Assembly: GCA_964609825.1 (NCBI GenBank)
Contig: CAZSSH010000007.1
Location: forward strand, 124,001 to 188,000
Length of the DNA: 64,000 bases
Direction: 5' to 3'
Source: CAZSSH01 sp964609825
Lineage (GTDB): Bacteria > Verrucomicrobiota > Lentisphaeria > Victivallales > Victivallaceae
This document shows, one piece after another, positions 8,560 to 17,149 of the stretch (its first letter is position 1; each line of letters begins with the position of its first letter). Made by a program: the position numbers and the translations under genes. Below the pieces are notes generated by a model. That model saw only the letters and a list, made by a program, of their open reading frames with translations, was not told where the DNA came from and did not search any database.

Positions 8560-9284
8560 GTCAAACACAAAAAGCGTTGTTTGTGATCGGGTCGGCGGTT
8601 TTGCTTCTGCTGCTCATCAATTACGGGAAATTGATCCAGTCCGGGAGTTTGCCCGCCTCCGGCGCCGCGGGCGATGTCCCGGCGGTGGTGAGCGCTGCCG
8701 GCGACGGAAAAAAGTACGAAGTGTTGGGCAACCGGCTGTTTGCGGACGGCAATTTCCTCATGGATTTGCCCGCAAACTCCCTGATCGGCGGCATGATTTA
8801 TCAGGGTCGGATGCTCTATTTGGGCGACTGCCAGCGCAAAAAAGTGTTGAAAATCGACCCGGCGGCGGCCAAAATCGTTTGGGAATCGGCGGGCGAGGGG
8901 CAATTTGTCTTTCCCAACACACATTTTCCGCTCGCCTTTGACCCGGCGGGGCAATTATGGGTTGCCAACACCGGCAAAAAGCAACTGGAGCAACTCGACC
9001 CGGCAACCGGCAAATTCATTGCCAAATGGGAGCCCAAGCCGGAGTTTGCCTTTTACGGATGCTGCGACCCGGTGGGCTTGTTTGCCCTCACGGGCGGGCG
9101 CTTTATTTGTATGGAAAAAGGAACCGGAAAAATCCGGCTCTTTGCCCCCTCCGGCGACAGCGTCAAAGTGTTGCTGGACAACTGGGACGCCAAAAAAATG
9201 GGGCATTATCAATTTATTTTGACCGGCGAGGTGTTTCAGATGTTTCTGGACGGACAAAAAATAGTGGAGACAGTGATCCGATGA
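8556..9284 (+). CDS. Membrane-anchored NHL/beta-propeller-like protein (propeller 3)
   Basis: 242 residues from ATG 8556 (GGAGGGGAAATGA, overlapping the previous stop). The frame is also open farther upstream, but the ribosome-binding site and ATGA overlap decide this start. Residues 5-22 (QKALFVIGSAVLLLLLINY) form one membrane anchor. The rest is predicted periplasmic, with propeller-like strands: KVLKIDPAAAKIVWES, LWVANTGKKQLEQLDPATG and FICMEKGTGKIRLF. It is shorter than its companions, with about four blades. Function is unknown; a scaffold or sensor role in the envelope is an inference from location. Confidence 0.7.
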   Translation: MSQTQKALFVIGSAVLLLLLINYGKLIQSGSLPASGAAGDVPAVVSAAGDGKKYEVLGNRLFADGNFLMDLPANSLIGGMIYQGRMLYLGDCQRKKVLKIDPAAAKIVWESAGEGQFVFPNTHFPLAFDPAGQLWVANTGKKQLEQLDPATGKFIAKWEPKPEFAFYGCCDPVGLFALTGGRFICMEKGTGKIRLFAPSGDSVKVLLDNWDAKKMGHYQFILTGEVFQMFLDGQKIVETVIR

Positions 9285-9481
9285 CGCGGCGAACATTTAT
9301 CAAAGAGTTGTGCAAAGCGGGATTTTTGGCCGCCCTCGTCTGGGCGCTCGGGTCGTTGTATGTCCGGCGCTCGGGCAATCGCGAAAATGACGCCTGCTCC
9401 GCCGACGGTGTATGCTCAAGCTGCCGTCTGGCCAAGCGTTGCGGCCACCCCTCGGCAATTTCTTACCGGGAGCGGAGTTAA
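9281..9481 (+). CDS. 66-residue Tat-like membrane mini-protein with a cysteine cluster
   Basis: Short gene from ATG 9281, which overlaps the preceding stop (ATGA), to TAA 9481. The N-terminus T-R-R-T-F-I-K matches the twin-arginine consensus (S/T-R-R-x-F-L-K) and is followed by a hydrophobic stretch (AGFLAALVWALGSLYV). The rest is a small tail with C39, C45, C48 and C54 in a C-x5-C-x2-C-x5-C arrangement. The Tat motif normally exports proteins carrying preassembled cofactors, so a metal or [Fe-S] site on these cysteines is possible. The next gene starts four bases later and encodes a larger iron-sulfur protein with a similar N-terminus. I know no named family for it. Confidence 0.65.
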   Translation: MTRRTFIKELCKAGFLAALVWALGSLYVRRSGNRENDACSADGVCSSCRLAKRCGHPSAISYRERS

Positions 9482-9484
9482 ACG

Positions 9485-10015
9485 ATGCAACAGCGGACGT
9501 TTTTAAAAATATTGGGCGGTTTTTTGGGGCTTTTGGCCTTGGGACGGCTGTGGCCCAAATTGACCAAATCCTCAACGGTGTGGCAGCTCGACCCGGACAA
9601 ATGCATCCAGTGCGGCCGCTGCCAAACTCACTGCGTGATGCCGGAGTCGGCGGTCAAGTGCGTGCATGAGTACGCCATTTGCGGCTATTGCGACTTTTGC
9701 AGCGGCTACTATCACGACAACCGCGTCAAATTTGACACGGCGGCCGAAAACCAGCGCTGCCCGACCGGCGCGATTCGCCGGACGTTTGTCGAGGACCCGT
9801 ATTACCAGTATACGATTGACGAAAAACTCTGCATCGGCTGCGGCAAATGCGTCAAGGGCTGCGGCGATTTCGGCAACGGCTCGTTGATCTTGCAAGTCAA
9901 GCACGACCGCTGCAAAAACTGCAACATGTGCGCGATTGCCTTGGCGTGTCCGGCGCAAGCCTACCGCCGTGTCCCCGCCGATCACCCGTATTTGTTGAGA
10001 GGAGGCAAGAGCTGA
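9485..10015 (+). CDS. NapG-like multi-[4Fe-4S] protein with an N-terminal membrane/Tat-like segment
   Basis: 176 residues. The N-terminus QQRTFLKILGGFLGLLALG resembles a Tat signal, but only one arginine of the pair is present (Q-R-T-F-L-K), so export is uncertain. It then has cluster motifs C-I-Q-C-G-R-C-x3-C, a Cys-rich CGYCDFC region, CIGCGKCVKGC and CKNCNMC...CP, enough for about four [4Fe-4S] clusters as in NapG/MauM-type ferredoxins. Its TGA overlaps the ATG of the NapH-like gene (TGATG), the usual order for a G/H pair that passes electrons between the quinone pool and a periplasmic partner. Confidence 0.8.
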   Translation: MQQRTFLKILGGFLGLLALGRLWPKLTKSSTVWQLDPDKCIQCGRCQTHCVMPESAVKCVHEYAICGYCDFCSGYYHDNRVKFDTAAENQRCPTGAIRRTFVEDPYYQYTIDEKLCIGCGKCVKGCGDFGNGSLILQVKHDRCKNCNMCAIALACPAQAYRRVPADHPYLLRGGKS

Positions 10016-11235
10016 TGATATTTGCCGTTTCCAGATTTCCCAAGCCCGAATTCACCACCGGCTACGAGCTCCCGGCCATGCAAATCGAGTCGTATTGGTT
10101 TGACTGGCCGCTCTTGCGCGTCGGGTTGCTGGCGCTGTTTTTGCTCGCGACGGCATGGCTGCTTTACCGGCGGCGTTCGCGCCGGGGGCTGCTTGCGGTC
10201 GCGGCGGCCAATCTGGCTGTCTTCGGCTTCTTTTATTACGGGTGCGTCTGCCCGGTCGGGCTGGTGCAAAACGTCGGAGCGGCGTGGTTTGACTCCTCAA
10301 GGTATTTGCCGTTGCCGTTTCTCTTCTTGTTTTTGCTCCCGATCGCTGTTGCATTTTACGCGGGAAGAGTGTTTTGCATGGGCGGCTGCCCCTTGGGGGC
10401 GGTCCAGGAGCTGTTGTTTTGGCGCAAAGTAAGAGTGCCCAAAATGCTCGAGTTTTGCCTCGGGCTGCTGCCGTTTCTGGTCTTGGCGCTGGCAGTTGCG
10501 CTCGCGGCGGCGGACATGGGCTACCTGGTTTGTTATTTTGACCCTTTTGTGGTAATTTTCCGCCGCGCGGGCGACTGGCCGCGCATTGCTTTACTCCTTG
10601 CGGTACTGGTCAGCAACTTATTCATCGCGCGCTCGTTTTGCCGCTACTGGTGTCCGTACGGGGTGCTGCTTTCCCTCGCGAGCTTTTGGAGCAGCCGGCA
10701 GGTGAAAATCGCCAAAGACCGCTGCATCAACTGCAATTTATGCCAAAACGTCTGCCCGGTCGAGGCCATCGAGCAGCCGCTCGCCATCAAATACGGCGAG
10801 GATCCTGCGGCCGGAGTCCGCAAGCTTGGACTCTGGATTTGTCTTTTGCCCTTGGCGGCGGCAGCAATCGCGGTTTCGGGGGCGGCATTGGGCGACAAAG
10901 CGACCGACTTCGGCCACCCGGCGGAACTGGTGCAAATGCTGCAACATCAGTCTGACACCCCCGAGGTCCGCGCCTTTTTGCAGCAAGGCGGCACCATGCT
11001 CGACGCCGAAAAGGCGGTGCAACAAACGCGCGCGGCCAACCGGGGGATTTTCGGCATCGTTTTCGGCGTGACCGGGCTCTTGGCCGGATTTCGCATTTTG
11101 TGGTCGTTGCGCCGCCGCAAGACCAATGAGTATACGGTCAATGTCTATGACTGCGTCTGCTGCGGCCGCTGTTATGAGGCGTGTCCGGTCAACCGCCCGA
11201 TCGCGGTGTCGGAGGATCAAACCAATGCAAGATAA
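10015..11235 (+). CDS. NapH/NosR-like polytopic membrane ferredoxin
   Basis: 406 residues from ATG 10015. Four or five transmembrane helices are visible in the first 230 residues (for example PLLRVGLLALFLLATAWLL, FLFLFLLPIAVAFYAG, LGLLPFLVLALAVALAAA) and two more later. Family hallmarks are the repeated C-x3-C-P motifs: CVCPVGL, CMGGCPLGA and CRYWCPYGV. Two [4Fe-4S] motifs follow: CINCNLCQNVCP after the membrane core, and CVCCGRCYEACP at the C-terminus. Relatives (NapH, NosR, RdxA/CcoG) move electrons between quinols and iron-sulfur partners. There is no nitrate or nitrous oxide reductase nearby, so the acceptor here is different. The C-terminal ferredoxin is joined through an extra domain with its own TM helix, making it longer than NapH. 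Confidence 0.85.
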   Translation: MIFAVSRFPKPEFTTGYELPAMQIESYWFDWPLLRVGLLALFLLATAWLLYRRRSRRGLLAVAAANLAVFGFFYYGCVCPVGLVQNVGAAWFDSSRYLPLPFLFLFLLPIAVAFYAGRVFCMGGCPLGAVQELLFWRKVRVPKMLEFCLGLLPFLVLALAVALAAADMGYLVCYFDPFVVIFRRAGDWPRIALLLAVLVSNLFIARSFCRYWCPYGVLLSLASFWSSRQVKIAKDRCINCNLCQNVCPVEAIEQPLAIKYGEDPAAGVRKLGLWICLLPLAAAAIAVSGAALGDKATDFGHPAELVQMLQHQSDTPEVRAFLQQGGTMLDAEKAVQQTRAANRGIFGIVFGVTGLLAGFRILWSLRRRKTNEYTVNVYDCVCCGRCYEACPVNRPIAVSEDQTNAR

Positions 11236-12880
11236 TATCGGGAAAGTTCTGCGTATCATGGCAGGGATGCTGGCGGTGTCGTCGCTGTGGTTCATAGTAA
11301 CGCTGGGGTTGATGATGGCATGGGGATACTGCGAGTCGCAGCCCAAGCTGGCGGCGGCCACTGCCGAGCTTGCGCAAATGCGCGAAAATTTGCCGCAGAT
11401 GGCCAAGGATGAAGCTTACCGCGCGCGGTTGCGCGAGTTGGACTACGTCTACCGCCGCGCCTATTTCTCCGACCAAAGTCAACGCGCATTGGGGTGGAAA
11501 ATGCTGCAAATTTCCTTTGTCCTCGCCCTCGCCGGGCTCAGCGGCTATTGTCTCACCTTTCGCTATGCGCCGCCCCGGCCGCGCAAAAATGCCGACTGGC
11601 AGATCTCCGGCAACTTTTTGCTCGGTTTGACCGGCGTCATTGTATTGGCGGCAGGGGTGGCGGTGATGTTTTTGCTGTCCCACCGGCCTTCGGCTCCGGC
11701 CTTGGCTCCGGCCTTGGCTCCGCCCCCTAAACTTGCTGGCCAAGCCGTGCCGTTTACGCGTTTTTTTGACCAGTGGAGCCAGTTTCGCGGCTTTGGCGCC
11801 AAGTTTACGCTTGGCAAGGGAGAGTACCGCCAAGCTTGGAAAGTGAAAATCCCGCTCGCCGGGTTCAGCTCGCCGGTCGTTTGGCAGGATCAAGTATTTG
11901 CCACCGGGGCCGATAAGCGTCACCGGGCGGTGTTTGCCTTTGCCGCCAATGACGGCAAGCTTCTCTGGCGCACCGAGGCCAAAGCGGTTCCGGTCTTGCC
12001 CGAAGTCTCCGACGACACCGGCTATGCCGCGCCGACCCCGGCGACCGACGGCGAGCGTGTTTACGCCGTGTTTGCGACCGGTCAGGTATTGTGTACGGAC
12101 ATAACGGGCAAAGTTTTGTGGGAAAAAGACTTCGGTTTGCCAGAGATCATGTATGGCTACGCCAGCTCGCCGTTGTTATTTGAGAAATATTTGATCCTCC
12201 AGTTTGACACCGAGGCCAAACATATTTTGTATGCGCTGGATACGGCCAACGGCGAGATTTTGTGGCAAAACGAGCGGGCCGACCACCACGCCTCGTCTTG
12301 GGCGACGCCGATTTTGGCTTATGACAGCAAACACCAGCCACTGGTCGTCACGCTCTCCAGCGAATTTGTCGAAGCATTTAACCTCGCCGACGGCAAAAGC
12401 CGGTGGTGCAAAGATTATCTCTCCGGCGAAATCGCCGCCTCGGCCGCGTATGTTAACGGCGTCATTTACACCGCTCACTCGGGCAACGCCGCATTGGCGA
12501 TCAACCCCGATGACGGCAATATCATTTGGAAAAACTCCGAACCCGTGCTTCCTGATGTCGCCAGCCCGGCTGCCGCCGGCAAATATTTTTATCTGGTGAG
12601 CGACGGCGGCGTTTTAACCGTCCTTGACGCCGCCGACGGAAGTACCCGCTACACCCATGACTTTGAGCACGGGTTTTATGCATCGGTGCTGGTTTCCGCG
12701 GACAATCTCTTGCTTTTGGCCGACAAGCAGGGGTTGCTGCGGATCCTCAACGGCGACGTTGATGAATATACCGAGCTTGCTGCTTTTGACTGTAAGGAGC
12801 CGGTGTTGTGCACTCCGGCGGTCGCCGGTAAGGCGATTTATGTTCGTACCTTTGAGCACTTGATCAAGTGGGAGCAATGA
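11225..12880 (+). CDS. Polytopic membrane protein with a C-terminal PQQ-like beta-propeller (propeller 4)
   Basis: 551 residues; ATG 11225 lies inside the preceding gene. Three hydrophobic segments are visible in the first 170 residues: MLAVSSLWFIVTLGLMMAWG, MLQISFVLALAGLSGYCLTF and LLGLTGVIVLAAGVAVMFLL. A charged, helical, probably coiled-coil loop lies between the first two. An APALAPALAPPP linker encoded by a short direct DNA repeat (about 11696-11726) leads into a propeller whose blades end FAANDGKLLW, LDTANGEILW and INPDDGNIIW. A W-S-Q-F-R-G-F-G motif opens the propeller, matching the R-G motif of propeller 2. The combination suggests a membrane component presenting the propeller to the periplasm. 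Function is unknown. Confidence 0.8.
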   Translation: MQDNIGKVLRIMAGMLAVSSLWFIVTLGLMMAWGYCESQPKLAAATAELAQMRENLPQMAKDEAYRARLRELDYVYRRAYFSDQSQRALGWKMLQISFVLALAGLSGYCLTFRYAPPRPRKNADWQISGNFLLGLTGVIVLAAGVAVMFLLSHRPSAPALAPALAPPPKLAGQAVPFTRFFDQWSQFRGFGAKFTLGKGEYRQAWKVKIPLAGFSSPVVWQDQVFATGADKRHRAVFAFAANDGKLLWRTEAKAVPVLPEVSDDTGYAAPTPATDGERVYAVFATGQVLCTDITGKVLWEKDFGLPEIMYGYASSPLLFEKYLILQFDTEAKHILYALDTANGEILWQNERADHHASSWATPILAYDSKHQPLVVTLSSEFVEAFNLADGKSRWCKDYLSGEIAASAAYVNGVIYTAHSGNAALAINPDDGNIIWKNSEPVLPDVASPAAAGKYFYLVSDGGVLTVLDAADGSTRYTHDFEHGFYASVLVSADNLLLLADKQGLLRILNGDVDEYTELAAFDCKEPVLCTPAVAGKAIYVRTFEHLIKWEQ

Positions 12881-15177
12881 TGGCAAAGAGTGTTTCTCAA
12901 ATCGTCGAAACCATCGGCAAGGACAAGGATTGTTTGCTCGCTTTGCTGCAAGCGCTGCAACAGGAGCACGGTTATCTGGAGACGGACGCGTTGCGCCGAT
13001 TGTCGGACTTGACCGGGATATCGCTCAAGGAAATCACCTCGACGGCCTCTTTCTACAGTACTTTTCGCTGGCGGCCGCGCGGCAAATACTTGATCGAGGT
13101 GTGCATTGGGGCTGCCTGTCATGTCAAGGGGGCGCCCGAGGTTTACGAGTCATTTCGCCGGGTGCTCGGTCTGGCCGCCGGTGAGGACACCGACCGCGAC
13201 AGTGTTTTTACGCTCCAAAAGGTCGCCTGCCTGGGGTGCTGCATGCTCGCTCCCGCCGTGCGCATCGGGAACAAGATTTATGCCTGGTGCGAGCCTCGGG
13301 AGTGCGCCGGTTTGCTGGAGGATTTTTTGGCGTCGGTCCATCGCCGTCATGAGGACGGTGATCAAACGATCGCCGGTGATGTCGAGGGGGAGATCGATCT
13401 ATGCCTTTGCTCGAGTTGCGCTGCCGCCGGGAGCCGCGAACTTTATGACACCGTCGGGCGCGAGCTCAAAAAGGGGCATTTCCGCGTCCGTTTGCGCGAA
13501 GTGGGATGCAGCGGGATGTCGTTTCAGGCCCCGCTGCTGACCGTGCGCAATCGTGAAGGCGTCAGCTATCAGTACGGTAAAATGGACCGGTCAAAACTTT
13601 TGGCGGTATTGGCCAACCACTTCACTCCCGCCCGGCCGTCGGCGCAAGCAAAGAGCCGCTTGCGCCGCGCGCTTGACGCCTTTTATCGGAGCAAAGAGTT
13701 GCCGCCGTGCTCCGGCGATTCTGCGGTGCTGGATGCTTTTAAGGCCGGACAACTGCGGATTGTCACCGAGTTTTGCCATGAACTTGCACCTTTGTCGTTG
13801 ACGGAGTATCAGTCCAAGGGCGGGTTTGCCGCGCTTGAGCTTGCCCGCAATGGGACGGTGGCGGTGCTGGACGAGTTGCGCTTCTCGGGTTTGCGCGGGC
13901 GCGGCGGCGGTGGTTTTCCGACCGCGCGCAAGTGGGAATTATTGCTCAATGCCCCCGGTGAAACCAAATATTTGATTTGCAACGCCGACGAGGGCGACCC
14001 CGGCGCGTTTATGGATCGGATGTTGTTGGAGTCCTGCCCGTTTCGGGTGTTGGAAGGTTTGATGATTGCCGCCACCGTGTTGCCGGTCAATCACGGGATC
14101 ATTTATATCCGTCTGGAGTATCAGCGGGCAATCGAGGTCCTGCAAGCGGCGCTTAACATCCTCCGCGAGGCCCGGATGCTGCCCTTGGCCAACGGCTTTG
14201 ACATCACGATTTTTACCGGAGCGGGCGCGTTTGTCTGCGGTGAAGAGACCGCGCTCATTGCCTCCATGGCGGGCGGGCGGGGGACGCCCCGGCGGCGGCC
14301 GCCGTTTCCCGTCGAGCACGGTTTTCACGATTGCCCGACTTTGATCAACAATGTGGAAACCTTTGCCGCCATCCCGTGGATCGTCCGTCACGGCGGCACG
14401 GCCTTTCGCCAAATCGGCACGGCGGCGAGCCCCGGCACCAAAACCTTTGCTTTGGCGGGCAAAATTCGCCACGGCGGCTTGATCGAGGTCCCGATGGGGA
14501 TGACCATCCGCCGAATTTTGGAGGACACTGGCGGCGGCGCGGCTCCCAAACGCCGACTCAAAGCCGTCCAGATCGGCGGCCCCTCCGGGGGGTGCATCCC
14601 CGAGAAATTTTTTGATTGCAAGGTTGATTTTGACGAATTGCAGCAGTTGGGCGGCATCATGGGCTCGGGGGGGCTGGTGGCGCTGGACGACTTGGACTGC
14701 ATGGTCGATATCGCCGCTTACTTTTTGCGTTTCACCGCCAATGAGAGCTGCGGCAAGTGCGTTTTTTGCCGCAACGGCTCGCGCGCGATGCTGGCGATTT
14801 TGGAGCGCATCCAAACCGGCAAGGGCAAAGTGGCCGATCTGGACGAGCTGCGCGAGCTCGGCGAGGCGGTAAAGCAGGGGAGCATGTGCGGCTTGGGGCG
14901 CACCGCGCCCAACCCGGCGCTGTCCGCCTTGACGCACTTTTTTGAGGAGTTCATCGAGCACATCCATGGTCGCTGTCCGGCCGGGAAATGCGTCAAATTA
15001 ACCGTGTTTGAGATCACTAGTGAGTGCAACGGTTGTACGTTGTGCGCTCAGAATTGCGCGGCCAACGCAATTGCATATACCCCCTATGAGCGGCATCTCA
15101 TCGATCAAACCAAATGTGTCAAATGCGGCGTCTGCCGCAACTTGTGTCCGCAAAATGCGGTGAGGGTCAAAATATGA
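12877..15177 (+). CDS. NuoE-NuoF-ferredoxin fusion: NAD(P)H-binding flavo-iron-sulfur subunit
   Basis: 766 residues. ATG 12877 overlaps the previous stop (a second ATG follows directly). Domain order: residues about 1-155, NuoE-like thioredoxin fold with [2Fe-2S] ligands in CIGAAC and CLGCC; about 165-255, a second [2Fe-2S] thioredoxin-like domain (CLCSSC, VGCSGM); about 285-700, NuoF with the FMN/NADH loop GLRGRGGGGFPTARKW near 340, NADEGDPGAFMDR, an SLBB part, and the N3-type cluster motif C-G-K-C-x2-C plus MCGLGRTAP; about 717-766, two [4Fe-4S] motifs (CNGCTLCAQNC, CVKCGVCRNLC). This is the layout of HndC/HydB-type subunits that connect NAD(P)H to ferredoxin-linked oxidoreductases. No hydrogenase or formate dehydrogenase catalytic subunit is present in the cluster. 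Confidence 0.9.
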   Translation: MMAKSVSQIVETIGKDKDCLLALLQALQQEHGYLETDALRRLSDLTGISLKEITSTASFYSTFRWRPRGKYLIEVCIGAACHVKGAPEVYESFRRVLGLAAGEDTDRDSVFTLQKVACLGCCMLAPAVRIGNKIYAWCEPRECAGLLEDFLASVHRRHEDGDQTIAGDVEGEIDLCLCSSCAAAGSRELYDTVGRELKKGHFRVRLREVGCSGMSFQAPLLTVRNREGVSYQYGKMDRSKLLAVLANHFTPARPSAQAKSRLRRALDAFYRSKELPPCSGDSAVLDAFKAGQLRIVTEFCHELAPLSLTEYQSKGGFAALELARNGTVAVLDELRFSGLRGRGGGGFPTARKWELLLNAPGETKYLICNADEGDPGAFMDRMLLESCPFRVLEGLMIAATVLPVNHGIIYIRLEYQRAIEVLQAALNILREARMLPLANGFDITIFTGAGAFVCGEETALIASMAGGRGTPRRRPPFPVEHGFHDCPTLINNVETFAAIPWIVRHGGTAFRQIGTAASPGTKTFALAGKIRHGGLIEVPMGMTIRRILEDTGGGAAPKRRLKAVQIGGPSGGCIPEKFFDCKVDFDELQQLGGIMGSGGLVALDDLDCMVDIAAYFLRFTANESCGKCVFCRNGSRAMLAILERIQTGKGKVADLDELRELGEAVKQGSMCGLGRTAPNPALSALTHFFEEFIEHIHGRCPAGKCVKLTVFEITSECNGCTLCAQNCAANAIAYTPYERHLIDQTKCVKCGVCRNLCPQNAVRVKI

Positions 15178-16097
15178 GTCATGACGAATTTTTTGAGCTG
15201 GACGGCGTCCGATTGTCGTTTAATTTTGGTGACACGATTGTTGCGGCGGCGGCCAAACACGGGATCGTGATCGATACCTTATGCGGCAACGGAGAGTATC
15301 CCGACTCGGCCTGGTGCATGGTCTGTGCCGTGTATGATATCGCAAACCAACGGATGATTCCCTCGTGTGCAACCTTGGTTACTTTGGGGATGAAACTTGA
15401 GCTTGCCGCCGAGCGCGTCCAAAGGTTTCGCCGCCGGGCGCTCTCCCTGATTTTAAGCGATCATACGGGCGATTGCGTCGCTCCGTGCGTGCGGGCGTGC
15501 CCGTACCACTTTGACATCCCCGCCGCGCTGGCGGGCAAGGCTGCCAATGCCCGCCCCGATTGCAATCATTGCGACGCCCGGTGCCAAAAGGCCTGCCGCA
15601 AAAACTTGGTCGATCATGTGCCGGTGGCGATCAAAGATTATCTGACGGCGTACTTGGATCAAATTTTGCCGTTGGCCGAAGCTGCGGAAGTCGGCTTTGT
15701 CCATACGCTGCGTCTTGACCCGGCGCATTCATCCAAGATCGCCGCGGAGCCCAAGCTCGATAACGGGTGTTTGCAATGCAGTTGCCTGGCCGAGAAAGAT
15801 TGCCGCTTGCGGTTGTTGGCGCAAAAATATGGTTTGGCCAACACCGGTAATTTGCCGCAAAATGACGGAGATATGCAAAAATTTTATGCCAGGGAGTTGA
15901 TTTTTTCACCCGGAAAGTGTATCTTGTGCGGTAGATGTGTATTTGCCGATGCCAAACAGGGGTTGACTTTTTGGGGGCGCGGCGATACTTTGACAGTGAC
16001 CGCTCCGGCGGGAGAGGACATTGTTGAGGTGCTAAATCAAATGGATGCGTTGGCCGCAAGCCGCGCGTGTCCGGTGGGAGCTCTGAAACAACGATGA
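15174..16097 (+). CDS. NuoG/GltD-type iron-sulfur electron-transfer protein without a catalytic domain
   Basis: 307 residues; ATG 15174 overlaps the preceding stop. Residues 1-75 resemble the plant-ferredoxin-like [2Fe-2S] domain at the start of NuoG and HndD, with a C-x10-C-x2-C...C pattern in the LCGNGEYPDSAWCMVC stretch. Next comes a segment of the GltD/dihydropyrimidine-dehydrogenase N-terminal type (CVAPCVRACPYHFDIPAAL, then CNHCDARCQKAC), and a last region with CLQCSCLAEKDC, CILCGRCVF and ACPVGAL. In known enzymes these domains feed electrons into hydrogenase, molybdopterin or flavin domains; here the protein stops after the iron-sulfur part. It probably docks on the NuoEF-like subunit just upstream and relays electrons onward. 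Confidence 0.8.
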   Translation: MSHDEFFELDGVRLSFNFGDTIVAAAAKHGIVIDTLCGNGEYPDSAWCMVCAVYDIANQRMIPSCATLVTLGMKLELAAERVQRFRRRALSLILSDHTGDCVAPCVRACPYHFDIPAALAGKAANARPDCNHCDARCQKACRKNLVDHVPVAIKDYLTAYLDQILPLAEAAEVGFVHTLRLDPAHSSKIAAEPKLDNGCLQCSCLAEKDCRLRLLAQKYGLANTGNLPQNDGDMQKFYARELIFSPGKCILCGRCVFADAKQGLTFWGRGDTLTVTAPAGEDIVEVLNQMDALAASRACPVGALKQR

Positions 16098-17146
16098 AAA
16101 AAATCATATTTTTATTGCTTGCCGCCGTTTTGGCGGTGCTGGTTTTGGCGGCGTTTGTCTTTCGCGACAATCAGACGGGGGTGGTTACTCCGGTCCAGGT
16201 GTGGGTGTATCATGCCGACGGCGGGATTTCCAATGCGGCAGTGGTCGACTCAATGGTCTATGCGGTTTCGGATGACGGCTTTTTGCTGCAAATCAATCTC
16301 AATGACGGCAAGTTGATCCAAAAAATAAAACTCCCGGCGGAGCTCTCCGACCCGTTTGTTGCGGTCAAAAACAATGAGGTGTGGATCGGCGATGCCAACG
16401 GCAATGTTTTGGGCGTGGACGGTGTCGCGGGCAAAATTCTCTGGTCGTTCGCCGCCGACGGCAAGGTCCGCGGCATCAATGCCGGTGGCGGCAATGTTTA
16501 CTTTGGATCCTATGGGAGCAAACTTTATTGTCTGGAGCGCTGGAGCGGCAAACTGGTGAAAGAGTTTTCCGGCGCGGGGTATGTCAACTCGGCTCCGGCC
16601 GTGGGCAACAATCTGGCTGTCTTTGCCGATTGCGGCGGCCAATTGAGCGTGGTGCGCAATGCCGCGGAGTTGACCACGCTGGCGCTCGGAGACTATATCC
16701 CATCCTCGCCGGTCTTGTTTGCCGAGGGGCGCGCGGCGGTGATCAACTACTCAGGCAGCCTTAAAATCGTTGACATCGACCGGATGCAAGTTTTGAATGA
16801 AATCAATTTGGGTAACGATCAACCTTATTTGTTAAGTCCGGTCGCCGCCGGAGCGGCGCTGGCTGTCGTCTCCGGGCGCGGCACGGTCATCGTATATCAG
16901 ACCGGCGATTGGCAGGAGCTTGCCCGTGTTGAGCTTGACCGCAAATTCACCGCCGCCGAGGTCAGCGAGGGCAAACTCATTTTGAGCAGCGAGGACGGCA
17001 TGATTTTCGCCTTGGGTATGCCGGAGCTGAAACCGTTGTGGAAAATTGACACCTTGTATTCCTTTCAGGATCGTTTCACTGTCGTCAACAACTCATTATT
17101 GATCGCCGACGAGGACGGCAATCTTTACTGTTATCGGAATTTATAA
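16094..17146 (+). CDS. Secreted or membrane-anchored PQQ-like beta-propeller protein (propeller 5)
   Basis: 350 residues; ATG 16094 overlaps the previous TGA. Residues 3-23 (KIIFLLLAAVLAVLVLAAFVF) form an anchor or signal segment. The remaining sequence is a repeat series with the blade pattern V-Y-x(3)-D-G-x-L: INLNDGKLIQ, VDGVAGKILWSF, YFGSYGSKLYCLERWSGKL and LIADEDGNLYCYRNL. This is the fifth propeller in the cluster and the last gene before the ABC transporter. No catalytic residues are assignable. The repeated presence of such folds suggests either an envelope scaffold complex or propellers receiving electrons through a bound quinone; the sequence cannot decide. Confidence 0.8.
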   Translation: MKKIIFLLLAAVLAVLVLAAFVFRDNQTGVVTPVQVWVYHADGGISNAAVVDSMVYAVSDDGFLLQINLNDGKLIQKIKLPAELSDPFVAVKNNEVWIGDANGNVLGVDGVAGKILWSFAADGKVRGINAGGGNVYFGSYGSKLYCLERWSGKLVKEFSGAGYVNSAPAVGNNLAVFADCGGQLSVVRNAAELTTLALGDYIPSSPVLFAEGRAAVINYSGSLKIVDIDRMQVLNEINLGNDQPYLLSPVAAGAALAVVSGRGTVIVYQTGDWQELARVELDRKFTAAEVSEGKLILSSEDGMIFALGMPELKPLWKIDTLYSFQDRFTVVNNSLLIADEDGNLYCYRNL

Positions 17147-17149
17147 ACT

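Noticed and set aside
11696..11726. Short direct repeat of TTGGCTCCGGCC
   Set aside because: It encodes an Ala-Pro linker between the membrane and propeller parts of a protein and needs no further explanation.
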